A DNA stretch of 45,266 nt, from the NCBI GenBank assembly GCA_034436045.1, contig DAOTVZ010000244.1:1-45266 (forward strand). The letters are read 5' to 3'. Below are positions 16,907-25,512 of this stretch, in pieces. A model generated the notes under the pieces. It was not told the origin of the DNA. It searched no databases and saw nothing but the letters and a program-made list of their open reading frames with translations. This DNA comes from H111-94 sp034436045 (GTDB taxonomy: Bacteria; Chloroflexota; Ktedonobacteria; Ktedonobacterales; Ktedonobacteraceae). The translations under genes were made by a program, and so were the position numbers. How positions within the stretch are numbered: the first letter of the stretch is position 1; every line of letters starts with the position of its first letter.

Positions 16907-17944
16907 ATGAGTCTTATGATTGAGACGCACAATTTGCGCAAGACTTTTCGAGTTGCCAAACGTCGCTCCGGCTTTATGGGCGGACTTCGTAGCGTCATTG
17001 ACCCGGAAATTCAGGTTGTTGATGCAGTGTGTGATCTTTCGCTGAACATTGAACGAGGCGAGGTCATCAGCCTCGTGGGGCCAAATGGCGCAGGCAAGAG
17101 TACTACAATCAAAATGCTCACGGGCATCCTGGTTCCCAGCGAGGGTGAGATTCGCGTAGCGGGTCTGAATCCGGTGCAACAGCGACGTGAGCTGGCTGCG
17201 CGCATCGGTGTTGTCTTCGGACAGCGCACACAACTATGGTGGGACCTGCCACTCATCGACTCTCTCAACCTGCTGCGGCATCTGTACCGCTTGCCGGAAC
17301 AACGGTACAAAGAAAATTTACGGCAATTGCGCGCCACACTCGCCCTTGATGAATTTATCCACACGCCGGTGCGTCAACTCTCGCTCGGTCAGCGCATGCG
17401 TGGCGACCTGGCAGCAGCCCTGCTGCACCAGCCAGAACTGCTCTACCTGGACGAACCAACTATCGGCCTGGATGTCGTCGCCAAAGCTCGTATCCGCGAG
17501 TTCCTGCGCACCCTCAACGCCGAGCGCAATGTCACTATCCTGCTCACCACACACGACATGGACGACGTGGAAACGCTCTGCGAACGCATGCTCATTATCG
17601 ATCACGGTCGCAAACTGTATGATGGCACAGTAACAGCCATCCGCGAACGCTTTGGTGGCGAGCGCACCCTGATCGCCGTACTGGATGACAGCGAGATGGC
17701 AATTGTGACGTGGGATGAGCAAAACCGACCGACATTACCAGAACTTCCATCAGGTGTACATCTAGTACGAGTCGATGGCCCACAACTCTGGCTGCGCTTC
17801 GGGCGCGACTCTATGCCCGCTCATGAACTGGTAGCATGGCTAGGCGCGCGCTATCGCCTGCGCGATGTGACCTTCCAGGAACCGGAGATTGAAGATATTA
17901 TTCGCCGCATCTACGAGGAAGGATTATTATTGCAGGAGATATAA
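16907..17944 (+). CDS. ABC-2 type exporter ATPase
   Basis: 345 aa, COG4586-type ATP-binding subunit. The typical long insertion before Walker A (residues 16-40, around RSGFMGGLRSVIDPEIQ) identifies the family. Walker A GPNGAGKST is 58-66, signature LSLGQ 158-162 (third Gly replaced by Leu), Walker B LLYLDEPT 178-185, and switch His216. A C-terminal extension after residue 250 is usual in the family. AAAGGAG before ATG 16907 sets the start; the upstream frame overlaps the permease gene. With the two permeases it makes a complete exporter. Confidence 0.88.
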   Translation: MSLMIETHNLRKTFRVAKRRSGFMGGLRSVIDPEIQVVDAVCDLSLNIERGEVISLVGPNGAGKSTTIKMLTGILVPSEGEIRVAGLNPVQQRRELAARIGVVFGQRTQLWWDLPLIDSLNLLRHLYRLPEQRYKENLRQLRATLALDEFIHTPVRQLSLGQRMRGDLAAALLHQPELLYLDEPTIGLDVVAKARIREFLRTLNAERNVTILLTTHDMDDVETLCERMLIIDHGRKLYDGTVTAIRERFGGERTLIAVLDDSEMAIVTWDEQNRPTLPELPSGVHLVRVDGPQLWLRFGRDSMPAHELVAWLGARYRLRDVTFQEPEIEDIIRRIYEEGLLLQEI

Positions 17945-18016
17945 AAATAGCTTTAAATTTTAGATGTACACTACTGATTATGATTTTTTCAATCCAGCTC
18001 GTTAATCTGTTCTGCT

Positions 18017-18260
18017 GTAGGGGCGCAATCATGCATTAACCGGGGTTCTCTATCCTTGCGGGGGAAATGGGTGCAGGGGCGTTATTCATCACGCCCTGCT
18101 TGCTCCTCGATGCCCTTCCAGGGCGCAATCATGCATTAACCAGCAACGCCACCATCCCGTAGGGGCGTGATTCATCACCCCCTTCATCACCTCCTTCATC
18201 ACCCCCTGCTTGCTCCTCGATGCCCTTCCAGGGCGTGATGAATCACGCCCCTACGGGATG
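18017..18260. repeat. dispersed palindromic repeats between convergent genes
   Basis: A mosaic of the same repeat family as 1-215. A 32-bp segment is duplicated exactly (18094-18125 and 18204-18235). A 30-bp unit containing GTAGGGGCGTGATTCATCAC (18153-18182) recurs inverted at 18231-18260 with 29 of 30 bases matching, so the RNA can fold into a long hairpin with a 48-nt loop. GGGCGCAATCATGCATTAAC occurs twice (near 18021 and 18121). The block lies between the ends of the ABC ATPase gene (plus) and the LigA-like gene (minus) and may end transcription from both sides. Confidence 0.85.
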
Positions 18261-18328
18261 ATGTCATTCTTGATGCTGAAAGTGAAAATCCATCAATCTC
18301 CTAAGGACATGATATATTATGCCTCTCC

Positions 18329-18691
18329 CTACGTTGTAATATCTGGGTAGGGTAGCGACCAGTGCTGGAGCTTGCGCGCGTATTCGCGTTGGAAGCCCAG
18401 TGGCTCTGCGTAGTCACGCTCGAAGAGGGCAATAAAGAGCGTGAGGGTCAGGAAGTGGTGCGCACCCAGCTCGAACAGCTTCACGTAGTCGTGCGTTGCC
18501 AGCGCCTCGCGTTCTTCGTCGGTAAACTTCTGCCACGTGCTGGCTTCAATCTCCGGCAGGTTCAGAATCACATTCGCGCGCTCTTTCTCCCACCAGGCGA
18601 CAGTTCCACGTGGGTCCTCACGATAACGCTCGACCAGTTCCGGGTCGCGGTCAATCGTGAAGAGAAATTTGTTGAGAAGGTACTTGCTCAT
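18329..18691 (-). CDS. LigA-like alpha subunit of a type II extradiol dioxygenase
   Basis: 120 aa, all-helical small-subunit family of protocatechuate 4,5-dioxygenase (LigA). The recognisable features are LNKFLFTIDRDPELVERYR near the N-terminus, FTDEEREAL at about 56-64 and LFELGAHHFLTL at about 73-84. In LigAB this subunit caps the active site and carries no metal ligands. Its ATG overlaps the stop of the LigB-like gene by 4 bp (ATGA), so the two are made in equal amounts. It is the last gene of the catabolic operon, and the palindromic repeat block follows. Confidence 0.8.
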   Translation of the reverse strand: MSKYLLNKFLFTIDRDPELVERYREDPRGTVAWWEKERANVILNLPEIEASTWQKFTDEEREALATHDYVKLFELGAHHFLTLTLFIALFERDYAEPLGFQREYARKLQHWSLPYPDITT

Positions 18692-19548
18692 GCGTCCACT
18701 CCGTTCGGGTACCAGGTGAAATAGGCCTCCATCGTGTGAAACAGGTCGAGGGTATCGACATAATCAGCTTTAGCACCGTCGGCCACTCCCATCATCAGCA
18801 TGAAATCGAGGAAACCATGCGTAGCATTGCCCGGTAGCCAGAGGCTATCCAGCGTGACCTCTTTTAATGCGCCTTCAATATCACCGTTGGCGATCCACGC
18901 GACGGCTTTGCGGTCGAACTCCGGGTCAGGCCCATGCGGGCCAAACTGACGCGGTCCGCCAAGTTCGAGCGACAGATGGCCGGTGCCGATAATGGCAACC
19001 CGCTCCTCGCTGGGCCACTCTTCGATGAGACGACGCAAGGTACGGCCCAACTGCACAAAGCGTTGGGGTTGTGGCATCGGGGGAGCAAAGATATTTGTGT
19101 AGATAGGGACGATGGGCAGATCGGCCTGCGGGCGCGTCGTAATAATGGGACACGTAATGCTATGATCGACGTGCAACTCATTACTGAATGCGAAATCGAA
19201 TCCAGCATCCAAACCGGCACGTAGCAGGTATGCCGATAGTTCCTCGTGCCCCTTGAGAAACATGCGAGGCAAGCCGAACTCACGCTCTTCATTGTAGTAG
19301 TTCCCATTGTAGAACGGTGCCTTACCGATCAGGAACTGCGGCATGTTATCATAGAAAAGCTGATGGAAGTGGTCGGAGCCAACCATCACCAGCACATCCG
19401 GCCTGGCTCTGGTCAGCGTCTCGCGGTAGGCTTCCACCTTACGTACCCACTCGTCCGCGAAGTCAGGTCTGCTCTCCGGGGGCGAGTTACTGGCACGGTA
19501 GAAGAAGGGATGATGAGTTGTGGCAAGGATAGCGACAATTTTTGCCAT
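18688..19548 (-). CDS. LigB-like catalytic subunit of a type II extradiol ring-cleavage dioxygenase
   Basis: 287 aa, class III extradiol dioxygenase, which opens catechol-type rings next to the hydroxyl pair using Fe(II). Candidate iron ligands are H12 (TTHHPFF) and H60 or H62 (GSDHFHQLF). GTGHLSLELGG supplies the catalytic His region of the family. AAGGAGG before ATG 19548 picks this start over the frame opening at 19578. It is translationally coupled to the LigA-like gene and lies 54 bp after the citrate-synthase-like gene. Protocatechuate, gallate or a related catechol is the likely substrate class; sequence alone does not decide. Confidence 0.82.
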   Translation of the reverse strand: MAKIVAILATTHHPFFYRASNSPPESRPDFADEWVRKVEAYRETLTRARPDVLVMVGSDHFHQLFYDNMPQFLIGKAPFYNGNYYNEEREFGLPRMFLKGHEELSAYLLRAGLDAGFDFAFSNELHVDHSITCPIITTRPQADLPIVPIYTNIFAPPMPQPQRFVQLGRTLRRLIEEWPSEERVAIIGTGHLSLELGGPRQFGPHGPDPEFDRKAVAWIANGDIEGALKEVTLDSLWLPGNATHGFLDFMLMMGVADGAKADYVDTLDLFHTMEAYFTWYPNGVDA

Positions 19549-19602
19549 AATTTCCTCCTTCGGACATACATTGCTCACATAGCAGTCATCAGAGCAGTCG
19601 TG

Positions 19603-20406
19603 CTAACGTTGCTCTGTACTGTCGTTATCAGTGACAGGCCGATAGACAGCATTGCGGTCAACAGCAGCGTAGATTGCAGGCGCGATAGGATGGCGCAGTT
19701 CTTCGGCAATGTGGCCAAGCAATCCGGCGGCACGCGCAAGCAGCGACACGCCACGCAGCAACTCTGGTGGCAACCCGATGTCTGCCAGCGCGGCACCGGC
19801 TACGCCGGCTCCGTTAAGCGGCAGCTTGCGCCCCAGTATCTCGGCATGCACACGTCCAATGGCCTCAAACAAGCGCAGATGTGGCCCGCGTAAGCCCTCG
19901 CGCTCAGCAATGGCGATGATTACCGCAGTACGAGGGTCAACGCTCTTATGTACGGGGTGCCCTAAACCTGGAATGAAGCGACCAGCCGCGCGCTGCTCTG
20001 TGACGGCACGGCGGGCCAGCGCATCCCATTGTTCATCGGTTTCTGGGAGCAAACCTGCGACGCTTGCCAGCACACCCGCAAGAAAACGACCGGTATCCTC
20101 CGTCACACCGAGAAAACGTGAACCGCCTCCCAGCAGACCGGCGGCCATCGCTCCTTGTAGCGCATCCGGGGCGCTGTATAAGGTCAGGCGAGCCGCAATG
20201 GCAGTTGGCGTAAAGCCGTGATCGGCCAGCGAGACAAGTACCGCCTCAAAGACACGCACCTGTTGCGGCGTCGGTCTCCGCTGCGTGGCAAGCCAGAGGG
20301 CCAGTTCGCCAAAGCCAATATTGCCCATTAACTCGCCTGCGAGATCATGACCCAACAGGTGAATAGTGGTAGCATCGGACGTACCGATGCCGGTAGGATA
20401 CTCCAT
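19603..20406 (-). CDS. citrate-synthase-fold lyase (citryl-CoA lyase-like)
   Basis: 267 aa, about 110 residues shorter than a normal citrate synthase and lacking its N-terminal part. The catalytic landmarks of the family remain: ADHG with H63, GLGHPVHK with H150, and a C-terminal Asp (D209 in ALADIGLP). Short members of this family are annotated as citryl-CoA lyases, which split an acyl-CoA of a tertiary hydroxy acid. Placed after a CoA-transferase gene and before LigAB-like genes, it could cleave the CoA ester of a ring-fission product, for example a 4-carboxy-4-hydroxy-2-oxoadipate-like or citramalate-like acid. That role is inferred. AAGGGGAG precedes the ATG. Confidence 0.75.
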   Translation of the reverse strand: MEYPTGIGTSDATTIHLLGHDLAGELMGNIGFGELALWLATQRRPTPQQVRVFEAVLVSLADHGFTPTAIAARLTLYSAPDALQGAMAAGLLGGGSRFLGVTEDTGRFLAGVLASVAGLLPETDEQWDALARRAVTEQRAAGRFIPGLGHPVHKSVDPRTAVIIAIAEREGLRGPHLRLFEAIGRVHAEILGRKLPLNGAGVAGAALADIGLPPELLRGVSLLARAAGLLGHIAEELRHPIAPAIYAAVDRNAVYRPVTDNDSTEQR

Positions 20407-20457
20407 CTGTCTCCCCTTAGATACAAATATGCTATTCGGCTATCAAACCCTATCAGT

Positions 20458-21651
20458 TTACTGTGGCTCCTTCTGACTGAGCCAGGCACGAATCTCTTCG
20501 TTATCCTTTCCGAGGGCCGGGGGGGGCAGAGTGTAGCGCGGGGGGGTACGCGAGAACGTGATCGGATGACGTATCATAGGTACTGCCTCGTCGCCTACAC
20601 CAACCTCGACGACCGGTTCAAGCCCAAGCTCTTGTGCCAGCGCAACACCTTCCGCAATATTGTTGATCGGGCCGCAAGGAACACCAACGGCGCTCAATTT
20701 TTGAAACCAGTCGCTAGCCGTCCTGGTACGCAGCCGCTCAATCAGCAGCGGACGCAGCAAGTCACGATTATAGTTACGATCTTTGGGAGTCGCAAATCTG
20801 GGATCACGCGGCAATTCAGGTAAACCGAGAACCTCACAGAGCTTACTGAACTGCCCATTATTGCCTGCTGCGATGACGAGTTCCTGATCTGCTGTAGGAA
20901 ACGGCTCATAAGGGAAGAGGCTGGGATGGGCATTACCCATACGATGCGGAATAACACCGCCTGCTACATAGGCCGATGTTTGATTCACCATGCCCGACAG
21001 CGCCGAGGCAAACAGACTCACCTCGATATGCTGACCCTCACCGGTGCGGCTACGATGGTTGAGCGCCGCCAGAATGCCGATAGCCGCGTGCATTCCGGCC
21101 ATCACATCAAACACCGAGATACCGGCGCGATAGCCTGACCCCTCTGGATCACCCGTCAGACTCATCAGCCCGGACACCGCCTGCACAATGACATCATAGC
21201 CTGGGAGCGAGGCTCCCTTCGCCGTCCCAAAACCACTGATGGATGCATAGATGATACCTGCGTTTCGTTGCTGCACCGTCTCATAATCCAGGCCGAAACG
21301 CTTGAGGCCGCCAGGTTTGAAATTTTCGATGAAGACATCAGCACGCGCGGCCAGTTCGTGGGCTAGTTGCAGGTCAACCGGATTGGTAAAATCGAGCGTG
21401 ATCGAACGTTTGTTGCGATTAATGGATAGATAGTAAGTTGCCACACCGTTGCGCTCCGGCGGGATCCAGCCCCGTGTGTCATCACCAGCAGGACTCTCGA
21501 CCTTAATCACCGTTGCACCGAGGTCGCCCAGCAACATAGTACAATACGGGCCTGCAAGTATACGTGAGAAGTCGGCAATCAACAGGCCATCAAGCGGGCC
21601 TGTTTGACGGCTGGCTTCTTGTGGATTTTTCTCTCTGTCCTGCACTGACAT
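20458..21651 (-). CDS. class III (CaiB/BaiF) CoA-transferase
   Basis: 397 aa, family III CoA-transferase that moves CoA between carboxylic acids through an aspartyl-CoA thioester; the catalytic Asp is D153 in GYDVIVQA. The family hallmarks ILAGPYCTMLLGDLGA (31-46) and RNKRSITLD (79-87) are present. GGAGG 10 nt before ATG 21651 decides the start over in-frame ATGs further up. It is the first gene of the catabolic operon, driven by the consensus promoter at 21757-21785 with an operator downstream. It probably activates the acid that the next gene's product cleaves. Confidence 0.88.
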   Translation of the reverse strand: MSVQDREKNPQEASRQTGPLDGLLIADFSRILAGPYCTMLLGDLGATVIKVESPAGDDTRGWIPPERNGVATYYLSINRNKRSITLDFTNPVDLQLAHELAARADVFIENFKPGGLKRFGLDYETVQQRNAGIIYASISGFGTAKGASLPGYDVIVQAVSGLMSLTGDPEGSGYRAGISVFDVMAGMHAAIGILAALNHRSRTGEGQHIEVSLFASALSGMVNQTSAYVAGGVIPHRMGNAHPSLFPYEPFPTADQELVIAAGNNGQFSKLCEVLGLPELPRDPRFATPKDRNYNRDLLRPLLIERLRTRTASDWFQKLSAVGVPCGPINNIAEGVALAQELGLEPVVEVGVGDEAVPMIRHPITFSRTPPRYTLPPPALGKDNEEIRAWLSQKEPQ

Positions 21652-21723
21652 AAGAATATGCCTCCGGTGCATTGGTAGTAAGCGCGTTGTGTGCGCCATA
21701 ATCAGTTATACGCGTATCAAAGA

Positions 21724-21748
21724 TGTCCGTCTAGCGGACAACTGTCCG
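21724..21748 (-). promoter_or_regulatory. IclR-type operator of the CoA-transferase operon
   Basis: TGTCCG (21724-21729), 5 nt, CGGACA (21735-21740), plus a third half-site TGTCCG at 21743-21748. It lies about 10-26 nt downstream of the predicted transcription start, a position expected to block elongation or promoter escape. The same 6-5-6 site occurs at the amidohydrolase promoter. Confidence 0.75.
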
Positions 21749-21756
21749 ATAAAATA

Positions 21757-21785
21757 AGTATAGACAACATCGGTTGCGCTGTCAA
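21757..21785 (-). promoter_or_regulatory. promoter of the CoA-transferase operon
   Basis: On the minus strand TTGACA (complement of 21780-21785), exactly 17 nt, TATACT (complement of 21757-21762). It sits between the IclR gene's stop and the CoA-transferase gene, so the catabolic genes have their own start and are not simply read through from the regulator. Confidence 0.8.
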
Positions 21786-21811
21786 GGTTATGTGAGCAAG
21801 AGAAAACTCGT

Positions 21812-22639
21812 TCACTCAGATGGACTTGATGATCTGGGCTTAGGATTAAGCGTTACTATCGGGCGGCTTTGCCACAATGCCCAGTCCGCGCTGATCGCGG
21901 CGGCGGTCTGGAGCAGTCGCGGCAGATAGCGCTCAGTCAATGTCTCAATGCTGGTTTCCGCCGCGTGAACGCTAACATTGAGCGCGGCAACGACCCGGTT
22001 GGAGCCATCGCGCACGGGCGCAGCTATTGAGCGAATACCGCGCGCCAGGTGTTCATCCGTGAGCGCCCATCCTCGCTCGCGCACCTCACACAACACTCGT
22101 GTGCGCTCTGCCACGTCCGGTTGCCAGAGCGGGGTGATACCAGAGCGGCTCGGCTCGGCAAGCACCTGTTCTACTTCCTCTGGTGACATTTCGGCCAGCA
22201 ACACTTTCCCAAGCGATGTCTGTAGGGCCGGGAAACGTGTGCCAATTGTCACCGCCAGCGTGATAATTTTGGGCACTGCCACACGCACAACATACACGAT
22301 GTCGGACCCATCGAGTTGCGCAAGCGAGGACGATTCGCCTGTAAAACTCACAAGCTGCTCCATATGCGGGCGGGCAAGGTCCCAGATACTGGTTGACCCG
22401 ATGTAGGCCATGCCAAGTTCAAGTACACGCGGCGTAAGCGCAAACATCCCTTGCGCCACACGAACATAGCCCAGTTCTTCCAGCGTGAGCAGCATCCGAC
22501 GCGCCGTCGGTCGCGCCAGACCGGTAGCCGCCGCCACCTCGCTCAGGCTCATCATTGGTCGGTTAGGCCCAAATGCCCGAATGACATCCAGGCCGCGTGC
22601 CAGCGCCTCGATGAAGTCGGAACTCGTTTCGTTACGCAT
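21812..22639 (-). CDS. IclR-family regulator, PcaR/PcaU-like
   Basis: 275 aa. The N-terminal winged helix is at about 10-75 (SLSEVAAATGLARPTARRML) and a C-terminal IclR effector domain at about 85-255. The stretch ARGLDVIRAFG and the LTPRVLELG segment resemble regulators of aromatic catabolism (PcaR, PcaU, PobR), which sense ring acids. GAGGG about 6 nt before ATG 22639 fits better than the preceding TTG. The gene lies between its two likely targets, each carrying the TGTCCG/CGGACA palindrome. Whether it represses, activates or both is not shown, but operators downstream of both promoters favour repression. Confidence 0.85.
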   Translation of the reverse strand: MRNETSSDFIEALARGLDVIRAFGPNRPMMSLSEVAAATGLARPTARRMLLTLEELGYVRVAQGMFALTPRVLELGMAYIGSTSIWDLARPHMEQLVSFTGESSSLAQLDGSDIVYVVRVAVPKIITLAVTIGTRFPALQTSLGKVLLAEMSPEEVEQVLAEPSRSGITPLWQPDVAERTRVLCEVRERGWALTDEHLARGIRSIAAPVRDGSNRVVAALNVSVHAAETSIETLTERYLPRLLQTAAAISADWALWQSRPIVTLNPKPRSSSPSE

Positions 22640-22753
22640 CAATCCCTCTACAATCCATTAGCGCCCAGGGTAAGCACCAATATGATTTGTTTCTGCCCTC
22701 ATGGTAGCAGAAATACCCCCTTATGTCCAGCTAACTTTCTCCTTTCACCAGCC

Positions 22754-22783
22754 TTGACACAAAGCTTATCCATAGTGTACCAT
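22754..22783 (+). promoter_or_regulatory. promoter of the amidohydrolase gene
   Basis: TTGACA (22754-22759), 18 nt, TACCAT (22778-22783). The -35 is consensus and the -10 weak. The predicted start is near 22790, leaving a leader of about 175 nt that begins with the operator palindrome. Confidence 0.6.
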
Positions 22784-22798
22784 GTATTGCAATGGACA

Positions 22799-22819
22799 GG
22801 TGTCCGCCAGGCGGACACC
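22799..22819. promoter_or_regulatory. IclR-type operator, 21-bp perfect palindrome
   Basis: GGTGTCCGCC and GGCGGACACC flank a central A. Its core, TGTCCG, 5 nt, CGGACA (22801-22817), matches the site at 21724-21740 and lies at the same distance (about +11 to +27) past the predicted start. Confidence 0.8.
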
Positions 22820-22963
22820 TTCCTGACCAGCGTTGGCCCTTTAATGTTCGTATCACAACACGGCTGCCAGAACGCGGCAAAGGGGTACGATTGACCAATG
22901 TAGGAGTGCTGCCTTTGACACTCGTTGCGTTCGGTAGCCTGGAACACGATGAGGTGAAACAAC

Positions 22964-24448
22964 ATGAGCCAGGTTTCAGCAGACAACTCGAATCCCTTTT
23001 CCCCAGGCCGCCCGGTGGTCTTCCGCAACGCCGCCGTGCTAACAATTGACCCTTCACTTGGCATCATCGAGAATGGTGATGTTCTCGTCATCGGCAACCG
23101 CATTGAGACGGTCGGCCATCATCTCGCCGTTCCAGACGGCACAGCAGAGATTGACGCCAGCGACGGCATCCTTATGCCGGGCATGGTTGACACACATCGC
23201 CACATGTGGCAGACCGCATTACGTGGCTATGGTGCCGATTGGACGCTCACCAATTATTTCCAATTCTACTACCTGAATTGGGGTAAGATTTTCCGGCCTG
23301 AAGATATTTACGCAGGCAATCTCCTTTCCGCCATTGAGTCTATCGATGCCGGTGTCACCACAACCGTCGATTGGTCACATGGCTTGCAGACGGTTGACCA
23401 CGCAGACGCGGCAGTGGATGCCTTTGAAGCTGTGCCAGGTCGCTTTGTCCTCGCATATGGCAACCTGCTTGGCGCGCCCTGGCAGTGGACAAAGGCCCCT
23501 GAATTCGCCGATTTCATCAAGCGTCGCATCGATGGTCGTGGCGACATGCTGCGTATGCAGATTGCCTTCGATGTGACCGGCGACCCATCCTTTCCCGAAA
23601 AAGCCGCCTTCGAGGTCGCCCGTGAATTCAATCTGCCTGTCACAACCCACGCTGGCGTGTGGAGTGTCACTACCGATGTCGGTATTCGTCTTATGTACGA
23701 TCACGGCTTCATGACTCCTTCCACCATCTACGTGCACGCTGCATCCCTATCCGAAGACTCGTATCTGCGCATAGCCGCAACTGGTGGCTCTGTATCGGTA
23801 GCAACCGAGAGTGAGCAGAACGCCGGTCAGGGCTATCCCCCCACATGGCAGATTCGCCGCTACAACATTCCGGTCTCGCTCTCAATGGACACCAGTGTGT
23901 GGTGGAGTGCAGACCTGTTCTCCGCCATGCGAGCCACCCTTAACGCAGACCGCGCCCGCGAACACCTGGAAGCTCACAAGAACAACAAAACCGTCACCCT
24001 CTCCCAACTGCGCGCCGAACAGGTTGTGAACTGGGCCACTCTCGGTGGTGCCAAGGCGCTGGGTATGGACAGCATCATCGGCAGCATCACCCCTGGCAAG
24101 AAGGCCGACCTTGTGCTGATCAAAAATGATCAGTCACCGGTAATGTTCCCACTCCTCAATCCGTATGGACACGTCGTCTTCCAGGCAGGGCGCGCTGATG
24201 TGCATACCGTCATGATTGATGGCAATGTCGTTAAGCACAATCATCGCCTCATCGGCATTGATCTTGCTAAGGCGAAGCAAGCCGTGATGAAGACCGTCGA
24301 GTATGCACACACGCAGATGGGTGAGAAAGCCTGGAACGAGGGCATGAATCCTGAGAAGGCCGAGGTCGAGCTAATCGATAACCCTTATCAGTATACCAAG
24401 CACCAACAAGCTCATACAGAATCATCACAGGCTACTCAGTCGGAATAA
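22964..24448 (+). CDS. amidohydrolase, ATZ/TRZ (AtzA/TrzN-like) family
   Basis: 494 aa metal-dependent hydrolase of the subtype that deaminates or dechlorinates heteroaromatic rings (AtzA/AtzB, TrzN, guanine and cytosine deaminases). Metal ligands are H78 and H80 (DTHRH), H229 (TTHAG), H258 (VHAAS) and D309 (SMDTSVW). The usual PxSN region reads TESEQNAGQG, so substrate contacts differ from known enzymes. GAGGTG lies before ATG 22964. Its promoter carries the same operator as the CoA-transferase operon, so it probably supplies that pathway, for instance by removing an amino or other group from a ring. An MDR gene follows 59 bp later. Confidence 0.83.
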   Translation: MSQVSADNSNPFSPGRPVVFRNAAVLTIDPSLGIIENGDVLVIGNRIETVGHHLAVPDGTAEIDASDGILMPGMVDTHRHMWQTALRGYGADWTLTNYFQFYYLNWGKIFRPEDIYAGNLLSAIESIDAGVTTTVDWSHGLQTVDHADAAVDAFEAVPGRFVLAYGNLLGAPWQWTKAPEFADFIKRRIDGRGDMLRMQIAFDVTGDPSFPEKAAFEVAREFNLPVTTHAGVWSVTTDVGIRLMYDHGFMTPSTIYVHAASLSEDSYLRIAATGGSVSVATESEQNAGQGYPPTWQIRRYNIPVSLSMDTSVWWSADLFSAMRATLNADRAREHLEAHKNNKTVTLSQLRAEQVVNWATLGGAKALGMDSIIGSITPGKKADLVLIKNDQSPVMFPLLNPYGHVVFQAGRADVHTVMIDGNVVKHNHRLIGIDLAKAKQAVMKTVEYAHTQMGEKAWNEGMNPEKAEVELIDNPYQYTKHQQAHTESSQATQSE

Positions 24449-24507
24449 TACTTCCGCAGATCGTCGCGCACAGAAATATCAGTAATGGAAGGAGACGATA
24501 TAACGCT

Positions 24508-25512
24508 ATGCAAAACGCCAGCATGCCTGCGGCGGTACTCCACAAGCACGCCGCTCCACCTGAATACCATCCCTGGCCCATTCCTCAGCGTGGGAAAGGG
24601 CAGGCATTGCTTCGTGTCATAGCGGCTCCCATCAGTCCACTAGATTTGCTGTGCGCGTCCGGTACGTCCTACTTCGGCGCGCCCCAGCTTCCCTACATTC
24701 CGGGCGTGCAGGGCATCGGCATCGTGCTAGAGGCCGATACACTCCCCTCTGGTCAACGAGTCTGGTTCTCCTGCGACGCGGGCATGAAACCGGGGAACGG
24801 CAGTATGGCGCTCTACTGCGTAATCGATGAAACCGCCGCGCTTGCTCTGCCGGAGCAGGTCAGCAGTGACCTCGCCGCCGCGCTCGGCCTCTCCGCGATT
24901 GCCGCCTGGATGGCACTTACCTGGCGTGGTCGTCTCCAACCGGAAGAACAGGTACTCGTCCTCGGTGCCAGCGGCGCAGTTGGACAGGTGGCCGTGCAGG
25001 CGGCGAAGATACTTGGTGCCGGTCGTGTCATCGCCGCCACACGGGACGCTGCCGCCCGCGCACGCGCGCTTGCCATCGGCGCAGATGCCACCGTTGACCT
25101 CAACGGAGACGATGTAGATGAGATCAGCAAACGCATCGCGGCAGCCTGTGATGGCCCTCTACACCTTGTCATTGATCCCGTCTGGGGACTTCCGGCAGAG
25201 GCCGCCGCGCGCGTCCTCGGTTTCGAGGGCCGGTTGGTCAACATCGGCTCCAGCGCCGCTCCTATTGCGCGCTTTGAGTCAGGCACTGTGCGCAGCCGCC
25301 TTCACACTATTCTCGGCTATACGAACAACGCCCTGAGCCACGAACAGAAAGCGCAAGCTTTTAGCACCATCCTCACCCACGCAGCCGCCGGTCGCTGCAC
25401 AGTCGAACGAGAAATAGTGCCGCTCGCGCAGGCCGCCCAGGCATGGGAACGCCAGGCCGCCTTCGCGCGGCGCAAGCTCATCCTTATTCCTGACGAAGAG
25501 AGTTCCTCATAA
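24508..25512 (+). CDS. zinc-independent MDR-family oxidoreductase
   Basis: 334 aa, quinone-oxidoreductase/enoyl-reductase-like member of the medium-chain dehydrogenase superfamily. The Rossmann nucleotide loop GASGAVG is at 153-159, and the catalytic and structural zinc ligands are missing. It is probably co-transcribed with the amidohydrolase gene. The ribosome site GGAAGGAG sits rather far (about 13 nt) from ATG 24508; the ATG at codon 6 is a further option. It ends with a 6-bp convergent overlap with the ECF sigma gene. A role in reducing an unsaturated pathway intermediate is an inference from position. Confidence 0.8.
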   Translation: MQNASMPAAVLHKHAAPPEYHPWPIPQRGKGQALLRVIAAPISPLDLLCASGTSYFGAPQLPYIPGVQGIGIVLEADTLPSGQRVWFSCDAGMKPGNGSMALYCVIDETAALALPEQVSSDLAAALGLSAIAAWMALTWRGRLQPEEQVLVLGASGAVGQVAVQAAKILGAGRVIAATRDAAARARALAIGADATVDLNGDDVDEISKRIAAACDGPLHLVIDPVWGLPAEAAARVLGFEGRLVNIGSSAAPIARFESGTVRSRLHTILGYTNNALSHEQKAQAFSTILTHAAAGRCTVEREIVPLAQAAQAWERQAAFARRKLILIPDEESSS

